DNA of 64,000 nt from JAGRKR01 sp041397725 (GTDB lineage Bacteria; Pseudomonadota; Alphaproteobacteria; Rhizobiales; Hyphomicrobiaceae), in NCBI GenBank assembly GCA_041397725.1, contig JAWKVZ010000004.1:124001-188000 (forward strand), read 5' to 3'. The position numbers and the translations under genes were made by a program. The notes under the pieces were generated by a model that worked only from the letters and a program-made list of their open reading frames with translations, was not told the DNA's origin and searched no databases. This document shows, one piece after another, positions 54,155 through 62,524 of this stretch. Every line of letters begins with the position of its first letter. Position 1 is the stretch's first letter.

Positions 54155-54592
54155 ATGCGCGCCCCCGCTCCAGCCCTGCGACTGCCAGCCGTCGGCGCGA
54201 TGCTGCTTCTGCTCGCCGTGGCGACGACGGGTTCCGCGCTCGCCTGCACGCCGCCGCTCGCAGGCCGTCCGGCGGCGACGCTGCAATCCGAGCGCTACGT
54301 GCTGGCCTTCCGCCCGAATCCGGCAGCCGTCGCGGTGGATAGCCGCTTCGCACTCGAGATCGCGATCTGCGCCAGGGACGGCCGCACCTTGCCGGACTAC
54401 GTGATGGTCGATGCCCACATGCCCGATCACCGTCACGGCATGAACTACCGCCCCGTGCTGACGGCGACCGGTCATGGCACCTACCGCGCCGAGGGCTTTC
54501 TCTTTCATATGCCCGGCAAGTGGGAGCTGACCTTCGAGTTGCGCCATGGCGGACAGTCCGACCGATTGGCCCATGCCCTGATGATCGAGTGA
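54155..54592 (+). CDS. exported YtkA/FixH-like beta-sandwich protein
   Basis: The 145-residue protein has a signal peptide with a cysteine after it (TTGSALAC), so it may be a lipoprotein or keep a free Cys. The mature part contains MVDAHMPDHRHGMNYRPVLTATGHGTYRAEGFLFHMPGKWELTFEL, written here as the typical YtkA-like segment with HRHGM, a Met/His-rich pattern found in copper-related periplasmic proteins. Its TGA overlaps the start of the peroxidase gene (TGATG). A role in delivering or sensing copper near the peroxidase is inference. Confidence 0.7.
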   Translation: MRAPAPALRLPAVGAMLLLLAVATTGSALACTPPLAGRPAATLQSERYVLAFRPNPAAVAVDSRFALEIAICARDGRTLPDYVMVDAHMPDHRHGMNYRPVLTATGHGTYRAEGFLFHMPGKWELTFELRHGGQSDRLAHALMIE

Positions 54593-55767
54593 TGCGCCTG
54601 CGCAATTTCACCCTCGCTGTCGTCGCGGCAGCCTGTACGCTTCTCCCCGCGAGCACCCGTCCGGCGGGCGGCGACGAAGCGCGCGCGACGCTCGGCTTCA
54701 GTGCCGGCGAGGTGCGCCGCATCCTGAGCCACGGCCCCTGGCCGCCGCCCTGGACAGCCGACCCCAGCAATCGCGTCTCCGGCGCGCCGGCAGCCGCCCA
54801 TTTCGGCAAGCAGCTCTTCTTCGATCCACGCCTCTCGCGCGTCGGCGCCATCTCCTGCGCGACCTGTCACGAGCCGCACCGCGACTTCGCGGACGGACGC
54901 ATGCGCGCTGCAGCCATCGACGGCGTCGATCGCAACACGCCCGGCCTCCTGGACGTCCGCTACAGCCGCTGGTTCGGCTGGGGAGGCGCCAGCGACACCC
55001 TCTGGGGCCAGAGCATCCGCCCGATCCTCGACCCGCGCGAGATGGGCGCCAGCGCGGCCCACATCGGCACGCTCGTGCGCGACAGCGATGATCTCGCCGA
55101 GGCCTATCGCCGGACATTCGGCCGTGCCCCGCCGGCGGACAACGAACTCGTCCTGGTCGACATCGGCAAGGCGCTTGCCGCCTACCAGGAGACGCTGGTC
55201 TCACCCCCGACCCCCTTCGACGCCTTCCGCGACGCGCTGGCGCGTGGCGACGTGACGGCGGCCGCGCGCTATCCCGACGCCGCCCGCCGCGGACTTAAGC
55301 TGTTCATCGGCAAGGGCAATTGCGCGGTGTGCCATCTCGGCCCGCGCTTCACCAACGGCGAGTTTCACGATGCCGGCGTGCCGTTCCTGATCGACGGCAA
55401 ACGCGTCGATCCCGGCCGCCACCAGGGCATCCGGAGGCTCCGCGGGAGCCCTTACACCCTGCTTGGGCGCTTCAACGACGATCCGCGCCGCGCCGATGGC
55501 TGGGCGACGCGGCAGGTCGTGCTCCAGCACCGCAACTGGGGCGAGTTCCGCGTGCCATCACTGCGCGGTCTGGTGCGCACCGCGCCCTACATGCACGCCG
55601 GCAGCCATGCGACGCTCGCCGACGTGGTGCGCCACTATTCCGAGCTGGACGAGAGCCGGCTGCACGTCCACGGCGAGCGCATCCTGCGACGGCTCGCACT
55701 GACGCCACGCGAGATCGCCGACCTCGTCGCGTTCCTCGAGTCGCTCAGCGCCCCGTCGCGGCCGTGA
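54592..55767 (+). CDS. diheme cytochrome c peroxidase (CcpA/MauG family)
   Basis: The 391-residue protein has a signal peptide (residues 1 to about 22) and two heme-attachment motifs, CATCH (Cys89, Cys92, His93) and CAVCH (Cys244, Cys247, His248). The segment APYMHAGSHATLADVVRHYS near the C-terminus resembles the conserved Met-containing end of the family. Periplasmic enzymes of this type reduce hydrogen peroxide or, as in MauG, modify a partner protein. The tight coupling with the YtkA-like gene suggests a joint function. It faces the GNAT gene with the stops adjacent. Confidence 0.9.
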   Translation: MRLRNFTLAVVAAACTLLPASTRPAGGDEARATLGFSAGEVRRILSHGPWPPPWTADPSNRVSGAPAAAHFGKQLFFDPRLSRVGAISCATCHEPHRDFADGRMRAAAIDGVDRNTPGLLDVRYSRWFGWGGASDTLWGQSIRPILDPREMGASAAHIGTLVRDSDDLAEAYRRTFGRAPPADNELVLVDIGKALAAYQETLVSPPTPFDAFRDALARGDVTAAARYPDAARRGLKLFIGKGNCAVCHLGPRFTNGEFHDAGVPFLIDGKRVDPGRHQGIRRLRGSPYTLLGRFNDDPRRADGWATRQVVLQHRNWGEFRVPSLRGLVRTAPYMHAGSHATLADVVRHYSELDESRLHVHGERILRRLALTPREIADLVAFLESLSAPSRP

Positions 55768-56478
55768 TCATGTCTGCTCGCGCAACGCGCGCAGCCCGCG
55801 CCGCTGGGCGCCGGACGCGTCGAAATTCGCCGGATCGAGCCAGGCCTTGAAGGCCGCCTCGAGCAACGGCCATTCACTGTCGATGACCGACAGCCACGCA
55901 GTATCGCGATTGCGCCCCTTGTAGATGACGGCCTGCCGGAAAATGCCCTCGAAGCGGAAGCCGAGCCGCTCGGCGGCCCGCCACGACGGCGTGTTGAGGG
56001 AATCGCATTTCCACTCGTAGCGACGGTAGCCGAGCGCGAATGCGCGGGCCATCATCAGGTACATGGCCTCGGTGGCGGCCGGCGTCCGCTGCAGCCGCGG
56101 CGAGTAGTTGATATTGCCGACCTCGATCACCCCGTTGGGCGGATCGATGCGCATGTACGTGGCGACGCCGACGGGCTCGCCCGACCGCGTGTCGATGATC
56201 GTGAGATAGAACGGATCGTCCTTGCCGGCCACGCTCTCGAGCCACGCCATGTAGTCGGCCTGGGTGGCGAACGGGCCATAGCCCATATAGGTCCAGTTCC
56301 GCCCTTCGACATCCAGGCTGTTGGCCTGGAAGAGCGCCGCACCGTGCGCCGCCGGATCGAGCGGCACCAGCCGGCACCAGCGCCCCTCCATCGGCTCGCG
56401 CGAGGGGCGCGGCGGCGGCGTCCAGCCGGGCAGCGGCCGTCCGATCGGCTGTCCCAGCGCGTTCAACAACTCGGCCAT
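55768..56478 (-). CDS. GNAT-family N-acetyltransferase (RimJ/RimL-like)
   Basis: The roughly 236-residue protein has a GNAT core with WTYMGYGPFATQADYMAWL, VGNINYSPRLQRTPAATEAMYLMM (the acetyl-CoA-binding loop region) and NTPSWRAAERLGFRFEGIFR. It resembles the RimJ/RimL-type enzymes that acetylate amino groups of proteins or small molecules with acetyl-CoA. The ATG at 56478 is used; an upstream in-frame ATG at 56514 is less likely. The substrate cannot be predicted. Confidence 0.85.
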   Translation of the reverse strand: MAELLNALGQPIGRPLPGWTPPPRPSREPMEGRWCRLVPLDPAAHGAALFQANSLDVEGRNWTYMGYGPFATQADYMAWLESVAGKDDPFYLTIIDTRSGEPVGVATYMRIDPPNGVIEVGNINYSPRLQRTPAATEAMYLMMARAFALGYRRYEWKCDSLNTPSWRAAERLGFRFEGIFRQAVIYKGRNRDTAWLSVIDSEWPLLEAAFKAWLDPANFDASGAQRRGLRALREQT

Positions 56479-56559
56479 GCTCTTCGACCTTTCGCATTTT
56501 CGGGCGACAGGCACCTTAATCGGCTCGCCGAGCCGGCCGAAGCGAAAATCGATGCGCGC

Positions 56560-57726
56560 TCAGCAGATGTCGCGGAGTGATCGCCTTTGGGGCGCCACGC
56601 CGGCATCATCGAGACTGCGCAAGCGGGCCTCGAACTCCGCGAAGCTCATGCCCTTGGCGCCGCGCTTGTGGAAGTAGACCTGGCTCGCCAGCCAGCGCAT
56701 CGGCCTGGTCCTGAGGGCGAGGTTGAGCAGCGCGTTGGCGGGTGCGAGGTCGAGCGCATGGCGCATGGCGAGCTTCAGCGCGAAGCCCGGCAGCTCCTTG
56801 GCGAGCACGGCCTCGGGAGGCGGCCCCATGTGCTGGAGGTGATCGCCGATCGCCTGAGCGGCCCGCCGGCCGAAATGGAAGGCCAGGCGAATGCCGCCGC
56901 CGGTCATCGGCGACACCATGCCGGCGGCGTCGCCGATGAGCAGCACGCCCGGCGCCGCGATCGGGCTGACGAGCCCCCCGCAGGGAATGCGTCCGGCACG
57001 CCGCTCGACCACCCGCCCCTCGCCATATCCGAACAACCCGTTCGTCCTGGCCTGGAAGGCGCCGAGATCGGCCTTGGCGTGCTCGTGAACCGCGAGACCG
57101 ACTTGCGTCACCGTCGGCCCCGGCGCCACCCAGGCGAGGTAGCCTGGCGCGAGGCGGCTATCGAGGAAGCAGTGCAGAAACCTCTGATCGACGCGCTCCA
57201 ACCCCTCGTACTCGGCCTCGAGGCCAGTGAGGAACCGTGTATTGCGACCGAGGCCGAAGGCCTTGGCCACCTGCGAGCGGCCGCCGTCGGCGCCGACGAT
57301 GTAGCGGGCGCGGATGCCGAGCTCGCCCATGATGAAATGCTCGCCGTCACGCTCGGCGCCCTGGAATTTCGCGCCGAAGATGACGGTCGCGCCCGCCCGC
57401 ACCGCCTCGCGCGCCAGCCAGCGCAGCAGCGCCGCCGTCCGCGTCGTCAGGAAGAAGTAGCCGGGTGCGAAGAGATCCACATGGTCGAGGCTCGGCGCAT
57501 AGAGCCGTACGCCATGGACGCGCCGGGTCAGATCGTGGGGAATGTCGATCTCTTCGGCGGCCTCCTTGACGAGAATGCCGGTGGTCGCGACGCGCGCGCC
57601 CGCTTCAGGCTTCGCTTCGACGACGGCCACCCTGAGCCCGCGCATGGCAGCGGTGCGGGCGGCGACGAGACCGGCAAAGCTCGCTCCAATGATGACGACG
57701 TCGTAGGTATCGTGCGCGCAAACCAT
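56560..57726 (-). CDS. geranylgeranyl-reductase-family FAD-dependent oxidoreductase
   Basis: The 388-residue protein begins with the Rossmann motif VVIIGASFAGLVAARTAAMRGLRVAVVEAK, here shown at about residues 10-39, and has the second FAD motif APGVLLIGDAAGMVSPMTGGGIRLAFHFG. This matches the geranylgeranyl reductase/digeranylgeranylglycerophospholipid reductase group, which reduces isoprenoid chains or related lipids. Photosynthesis genes are absent from the window, so a lipid or quinone role is equally possible. The ATG at 57726 follows AGGA. Confidence 0.8.
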   Translation of the reverse strand: MVCAHDTYDVVIIGASFAGLVAARTAAMRGLRVAVVEAKPEAGARVATTGILVKEAAEEIDIPHDLTRRVHGVRLYAPSLDHVDLFAPGYFFLTTRTAALLRWLAREAVRAGATVIFGAKFQGAERDGEHFIMGELGIRARYIVGADGGRSQVAKAFGLGRNTRFLTGLEAEYEGLERVDQRFLHCFLDSRLAPGYLAWVAPGPTVTQVGLAVHEHAKADLGAFQARTNGLFGYGEGRVVERRAGRIPCGGLVSPIAAPGVLLIGDAAGMVSPMTGGGIRLAFHFGRRAAQAIGDHLQHMGPPPEAVLAKELPGFALKLAMRHALDLAPANALLNLALRTRPMRWLASQVYFHKRGAKGMSFAEFEARLRSLDDAGVAPQRRSLRDIC

Positions 57727-57783
57727 GATTTCGATCCTGAATGACGGGTCCCATCGGGAGGGGCGCACGGCAATATGGCAACA

Positions 57784-57799
57784 CCGGGGTTCGCCCCGG
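57784..57799. terminator. hairpin between the MetX-like and flavoprotein genes
   Basis: CCGGGG and CCCCGG form a perfect 6-bp stem with a TTCG loop, 48 bases after the MetX-like gene stop on the minus strand. No U-run follows on either strand, so it is at most a weak or rho-assisted terminator. Confidence 0.4.
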
Positions 57800-57847
57800 C
57801 AATCGTAATGCCGATAAAGAATGAACGCCGCCGCGCAGGATCGGCCT

Positions 57848-58912
57848 TCAGGCCACGAGGCGCTGCATGAACGCACGCAGTGGGGCTTCCCAGCCCGCAC
57901 TCGCCCGGCCATAGCCGGAATGGCCGAAGTCCGTCTCGACCTCCACATAGCTGGCGTCGATGCCGACGGCCGCGAGCCTGGCCATGACGTCCGGGGCGAT
58001 CGCGGGCGGGAACAGCACGTCCGACGTGAGCAGGACGTAGAGCACCTTGGCCTTGACGCGCGCGAAGTCCTTCACCGCGTCGAAGCGGACGGCCGCGCGC
58101 CTCAGAATGACCAGTGAGTTGGCGTCGAACTGGCGCGCCCAGGCGCGGGCCTGGCGCTCGATCTCGGCCGCCAGCGCGACAGGCTCGGGAAATGCACCGG
58201 CGAGTTGCGCCTCGATGCCATAACTCAACAGCGTGTCGACGCGCATGGCCGTGGTGGTGTCGATCACCCCGCCGCGATCGTAGTAGTCGCCGCCGTTCCA
58301 GTTGCGATCCTGGGCGAGCCGCGCCACGAGACGGTCGACGTCTGCCGAGCCGCCGCGCCCCTTGGGAGCCGTGGCGACGGCGACGATGCCGTCGACGAAG
58401 TCCGGATAGCTCACGGCCCACTGGAAGGCCTGGTAGCCGCCGAACGAGGCGCCCGCGACCGCCACCAGATGCTCGACGCCGAGGTGATCGAGCAGGAGGC
58501 GTTGCGCGCGCACGATGTCGGCGAGGCCGATGTCGGGATACCGCGAGCCATAGGGCTTGCCGGTGGCCGGCTCGATGAAGCTCGCATTGCTCGAGCCGAA
58601 CGACGAGCCGAGCATGTTGGACGAGACGACCAGCAGCTTGTCCGTGTCGATGGCCTTGCCCGGACCGATCAGGCTGTTCCACGGTCCGCTCGTCGTCTCG
58701 CCGGGATAGGTGCCGGCCACGTGCTGGCTGCCCGTGTAGCCATGCGTCATCAGCACGGCGTTGCGGCGTCCCGGATCGAGCGCCCCGTAGAGCTCGTAGG
58801 CAATCGTCACCTCCGGCATCACGACGCCGTTCTCCAGGACGAAATCCCGGATGAGGAACGTGCGCTTCTCGACCTGATCGAGGCGGCCGCTCGGCAATGA
58901 GGGCGCAGACAT
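57848..58912 (-). CDS. homoserine O-acetyltransferase-like alpha/beta hydrolase
   Basis: The 354-residue protein has the MetX-like layout: VTIAYELYGALDPGRRNAVLMTHGYTGSQH near the start, the nucleophile motif AGASFGGYQAFQW and the C-terminal catalytic His in TDFGHSGYGR. The nucleophile elbow reads GASFGG, while true MetX has GGSMGG or similar, and DTDKLLVVSSNMLGSSFGSSNAS is a MetX-like oxyanion region. It may therefore be a hydrolase or acyltransferase of another substrate. It begins 14 bases after the CorC-like gene ends on the same strand. Confidence 0.75.
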   Translation of the reverse strand: MSAPSLPSGRLDQVEKRTFLIRDFVLENGVVMPEVTIAYELYGALDPGRRNAVLMTHGYTGSQHVAGTYPGETTSGPWNSLIGPGKAIDTDKLLVVSSNMLGSSFGSSNASFIEPATGKPYGSRYPDIGLADIVRAQRLLLDHLGVEHLVAVAGASFGGYQAFQWAVSYPDFVDGIVAVATAPKGRGGSADVDRLVARLAQDRNWNGGDYYDRGGVIDTTTAMRVDTLLSYGIEAQLAGAFPEPVALAAEIERQARAWARQFDANSLVILRRAAVRFDAVKDFARVKAKVLYVLLTSDVLFPPAIAPDVMARLAAVGIDASYVEVETDFGHSGYGRASAGWEAPLRAFMQRLVA

Positions 58913-58926
58913 GGCGTCTCCCTGTG

Positions 58927-60249
58927 TTAGCTCTTGCTCGTCTCGACCGGCGGCTGCGGCGGCTGGGTAAGAGCCTTGCGCTTGTCGCCGAGCGGTGTGA
59001 TGCGGATCGCCGTGATGCGATTGCGGCTCTTGCGCAGGATCTCGAAGCGATACCCGTAGAATGTGAAGGCCTGGCCCGGCTCGGGGATGATCTGAGCCTC
59101 GTGGATGACCAGGCCGGCGATCGTGGTCGCCTCCTCGTCAGGCAGGTTCCAATCCATGTGCCGGTTGAGGTCGCGAATGGCCACGGTCCCATCGACATTG
59201 ACCGTGCCGTCGGCCTGCGGGCGGATGGCGGGGTCCTGCACGTCGTGCTCGTCGGAGATCTGGCCGACGATCTCCTCGAGGATGTCCTCGAGCGTAACGA
59301 GCCCCTGCACCTCGCCGTACTCGTCCACGACCAGCGCGAAGTGTTGCTTGCGGCGCAGGAAGGCGTTGAGCTGATCCTTGAGCATCGTGGCGTCCGGCAC
59401 GAACCAGGGATCGGTGGCGAGGGCGACGATGTCCAGACGCTTGATGTCCCAATTGAGTTTGTTAAGGGCTCTGAGGACGTCCTTGGAATGGAGGACGCCG
59501 ACGATATTCTCCGGCCCCTCGCTCCAGATCGGCAGGCGCGTGTACTGGCTCTTCAGCACCTCGTCGACGATCTTCTGCGGCGGGTCGTCGGCGTTGATGG
59601 CCTGCATCTTCGTGCGATGCACCATGACGTCGATGACCTGCAACTCCCTCAGATCGAGCACGCCGCCGAGCATCTCGGCGTCATGCTTGACCACGGTGCC
59701 GCCCCGCTGATGCAGGTCGATGGCGCCGCGCAGCTCCTCGTGAGCCGCGAGGATGTTCGCCTGGTCGTCGCGCGCGGTCGGCGTAAGCCTGAAGATGGCC
59801 CGCGTGATGAACTCGAGCGTAATCGTGAAGGGCCTGAGTATCCGAATGAGGACTTGCATCGTCGGCGCGATGGCCAGGGCGATGCGGTCGGGATAGGCGA
59901 TCGCATAGGACTTCGGCAGCACCTCCGAGAAGATGACGATGAGAAGAGTCATGCCTATCGTCGCATAGGCCACGCCGACGTCACCGAAGATGCCGATCAG
60001 CAGGCTCGTCGTCAGCGCCGAGGCCAGGATGTTCACGAGATTGTTGCCGAGCAGAACCGTGCCGATCAGCCTATGAGGCGCGGCGATCAACCTGTTCACC
60101 ATGCGCGCCCGGGCATTGCCTTCCTGCTCCAGCGTATGCATGCGGGCCTTGGAGGCCGCCGTCAGCGCCGTCTCGCTGCCCGAGAAGATCGCCGAGACGA
60201 CCAGGAGAAGGACGACCGCGAGGAGTGTCAGAAGAAGCTCGATGGGCAT
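58927..60249 (-). CDS. HlyC/CorC-family transporter (DUF21-CBS-CorC domains)
   Basis: The 440-residue protein has an N-terminal membrane domain of about four segments (DUF21, residues 1-190), two CBS domains (about 210-330, with RTKMQAINADDPP and FALVVDEYGEVQGLVTLEDILEEIVGQI), and a C-terminal CorC_HlyC domain. The family is linked to magnesium and cobalt efflux, and older names call it hemolysin-related. The adjacency to aroB/aroK and this gene order is usual for Hyphomicrobiales. Confidence 0.88.
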   Translation of the reverse strand: MPIELLLTLLAVVLLLVVSAIFSGSETALTAASKARMHTLEQEGNARARMVNRLIAAPHRLIGTVLLGNNLVNILASALTTSLLIGIFGDVGVAYATIGMTLLIVIFSEVLPKSYAIAYPDRIALAIAPTMQVLIRILRPFTITLEFITRAIFRLTPTARDDQANILAAHEELRGAIDLHQRGGTVVKHDAEMLGGVLDLRELQVIDVMVHRTKMQAINADDPPQKIVDEVLKSQYTRLPIWSEGPENIVGVLHSKDVLRALNKLNWDIKRLDIVALATDPWFVPDATMLKDQLNAFLRRKQHFALVVDEYGEVQGLVTLEDILEEIVGQISDEHDVQDPAIRPQADGTVNVDGTVAIRDLNRHMDWNLPDEEATTIAGLVIHEAQIIPEPGQAFTFYGYRFEILRKSRNRITAIRITPLGDKRKALTQPPQPPVETSKS

Positions 60250-60364
60250 GGCACAATTCGGTTTGAGGGATGATCGGACGGCAACGTCAGCCGCTGCATG
60301 ATATCCGCAAGCGGGCCGGCCGCAATCGCAGCGGCGTCGGAAGGTCCTCTCGTCCGCCCCCGCG

Positions 60365-61525
60365 TCAGCCGGCTTTCGACGAAATTGCCTGCTCGAGGAA
60401 TGCCTTGAGCGGCGCAGTCTCCACGTCTCGCGTGATGAAGGCCTCGCCGATCGCGCGAACGAGTATGAACGTCATGCGGCCGCCACTGACCTTCTTGTCC
60501 TGGGCCATCAGGCGCATGAGCTGCTCCACCGACGGGCGATCCTGCTGCCAGCCGGCGATCTGGGAGACCCGGCTCGGCAGGCCGACGGCCTCGAGATGAC
60601 GTTCGACGCGCGCCGCCTCGCCCGGAGGGCAAAGCCCGGCCCCCTCGGAATAGCGGAACGCCATGGCCATGCCGATCGCGACGGCTTCGCCGTGCAGCAA
60701 CCGATCGGAGAACCCCGCCCAGGCTTCCAGCGCGTGCCCGAAGGTATGCCCGAGGTTCAGGAGCATGCGGTCGCCGGTCTCGGTCTCGTCGCGGGCGACG
60801 ATCGCCGCCTTGGCGCGGCAGCTCGTCTCGACTGCCTCTGTCAAGGCCGCCGTATCACCACCGAGAACTCCCTGCCAATTCTCCTCGAGCCAGCCAAAAA
60901 AGGCCGGATCGCCCAACAGGCCGTACTTGGCGACCTCGGCATAGCCGGCCCTCATCTCGCGCGGCGGCAGCGTCCCGAGCACATCGAGATCCGCCAGCAC
61001 CAGGCTCGGCTGGTGGAACGCGCCGATGAGGTTCTTGCCTTGCGGCGTATTGATTCCCGTCTTGCCGCCGACCGAGCTGTCGACCTGCGCCAGCAGGCTC
61101 GTCGGGATCTGCACGAAGCGGATGCCGCGCCGCAGCACCGCCGCAGCGAAGCCGGCGAGGTCGCCGATGACGCCGCCACCGAGCGCCACCACGAGATCGC
61201 GACGCTCGAGCCCCATGCACAGCAGCCCCTCGCACAGTCCGGCGAGCTCTGCGAAGCTCTTCGTACCCTCGCCCGGTCTCAAGACGATGCTGCCCGCGTG
61301 GCGGCCGGCTGCCTTCAGCGTCGTCTCCAGCCCCGCGAGATGATGGCGCGCCACGTTCTCGTCGGTGACGATGCCGCAACGCGCCGTGCCGAGCCGCTCA
61401 CCGATCTCCGCAGCAGCCCCCGCGAGCAGCCCCCTGCCGATGAGGATGTCGTAGCTGCGCGCGCCGAGCGTCACCGGAACCTGCCGCCGCGGAGCCTCCG
61501 CCCCGGCGGCCTCTGCACGTGTCAT
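60365..61525 (-). CDS. aroB: 3-dehydroquinate synthase
   Basis: The 386-residue protein has the NAD-binding loop LVVALGGGVIGDLAGFAAAVLRRG, the substrate region QIPTSLLAQVDSSVGGKTGIN and the zinc ligands in NLGHTFGHALEAW and LLHGEAVAIGM. It performs the second step of the shikimate pathway. Its ATG overlaps the aroK stop (ATGA), which indicates translational coupling. Confidence 0.96.
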   Translation of the reverse strand: MTRAEAAGAEAPRRQVPVTLGARSYDILIGRGLLAGAAAEIGERLGTARCGIVTDENVARHHLAGLETTLKAAGRHAGSIVLRPGEGTKSFAELAGLCEGLLCMGLERRDLVVALGGGVIGDLAGFAAAVLRRGIRFVQIPTSLLAQVDSSVGGKTGINTPQGKNLIGAFHQPSLVLADLDVLGTLPPREMRAGYAEVAKYGLLGDPAFFGWLEENWQGVLGGDTAALTEAVETSCRAKAAIVARDETETGDRMLLNLGHTFGHALEAWAGFSDRLLHGEAVAIGMAMAFRYSEGAGLCPPGEAARVERHLEAVGLPSRVSQIAGWQQDRPSVEQLMRLMAQDKKVSGGRMTFILVRAIGEAFITRDVETAPLKAFLEQAISSKAG

Positions 61526-62154
61526 TGCTTTCCCTCGCTTGCGTGATCGTGCGCGCCGGAGCCGGTCGTCTCGACCGAGCGTGCGAGCAGCGCCGCCATG
61601 ATTTCCTCGACGATCACCTCGTGCGCCACCTCACGCGAGACGACATGCACGTCCGCCGTCGCATACACGGGGTAGCGCTCATTCATCAGCGAGCGCATGA
61701 CCGCCCGCGGGTCTGCGGTCTTGAGCAGGGGCCTGTTGTCACGCCGCGAGACCCTGCGCATCAGCACCTCGAGGTCGGCATCGAGCCACACCGAAACCCC
61801 GCGCTCGCGAACACACTCGCGCGTCTCGGCATTCATGAAGGCCCCGCCGCCCGTCGCCAGTACGATCGGATCGCCGCTCAGCAGGCGGGCGATGACCTTG
61901 CGCTCGCCCTCCCTGAAATAGGGCTCGCCGTGGCTGGCGAAAATCTCGGGAATCGACATGCTCGCCGCCTTCTCGATCTCCTCGTCGGCATCGACGAACG
62001 GCAAGCCGAGACGCGCCGCGAGCCGGCGGCCGACGGAGGTCTTGCCGCAGCCCATCAGACCGACCATGACGATCGAGCGCGACCCGAGATGCGCGCGGAT
62101 CCGGGCCACGCTCTCCCGGCCGTTGTCCTCGCCTTTGTGATCGACTCGGTTCAT
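61522..62154 (-). CDS. aroK: shikimate kinase
   Basis: The roughly 210-residue protein has the Walker A GLMGCGKTSVG (about residues 32-42), the shikimate-binding FVDADEEIE and ATGGGAF motifs, and an N-terminal extension of about 25 residues before the P-loop. It phosphorylates shikimate with ATP. The ATG at 62154 follows GAGG; a GTG/ATG 11 codons upstream is possible. It is followed by aroB with overlap. Confidence 0.94.
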   Translation of the reverse strand: MNRVDHKGEDNGRESVARIRAHLGSRSIVMVGLMGCGKTSVGRRLAARLGLPFVDADEEIEKAASMSIPEIFASHGEPYFREGERKVIARLLSGDPIVLATGGGAFMNAETRECVRERGVSVWLDADLEVLMRRVSRRDNRPLLKTADPRAVMRSLMNERYPVYATADVHVVSREVAHEVIVEEIMAALLARSVETTGSGAHDHASEGKQ

Positions 62155-62367
62155 GGTCTGGAGCCTCGTTGGCGCAGCCGGCAGCACGGCGCCAGTCGTT
62201 CGGCCCTGCGCCTGCCCAGGTCATTGCGCGAGGGGTGTGCCTGCTTCCCGCCTCGCGAGGCAGGCGGTCGCCCCCTTGCTCGAGCCCGGTCTAGGGGTCT
62301 GATCCGCTTTGGGTCATAATAGGGACACGTTCGAATCACAAGGAATTCCAAAGCAGCAGGGTAGGGC

Positions 62368-62514
62368 ATGCCGACTCTTTTCCGCTTCCTGTTCATTACT
62401 GGCACACTCGGGGCGCTGGTCGTCGGCGGGTTGTATTTCCTTGCCGTATTCATGGAGCCGGTCCCTGCGGAGCAGACCAAACCCGTGCCCAACGTCAAAA
62501 TCCGCCGACAGTGA
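62368..62514 (+). CDS. 48-residue single-pass membrane peptide
   Basis: This short gene encodes a 48-residue peptide with one hydrophobic segment (about residues 7-30: FLFITGTLGALVVGGLYFLA) and a basic end PNVKIRRQ. The ribosome site GGGTAGGG lies before the ATG. It is divergent from aroK and lies just upstream of the secreted protein gene, with 10 bases between them. I recall similar tiny proteins beside aroK in Hyphomicrobiales, but the function is unknown. Confidence 0.6.
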   Translation: MPTLFRFLFITGTLGALVVGGLYFLAVFMEPVPAEQTKPVPNVKIRRQ

Positions 62515-62524
62515 TGGAAGGCTC

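Noticed and set aside
62330..62340. A GTTCGAATC sequence like a tRNA T-loop
   Set aside because: The flanking bases do not pair as a T stem, and no anticodon or acceptor stem can be built around it.
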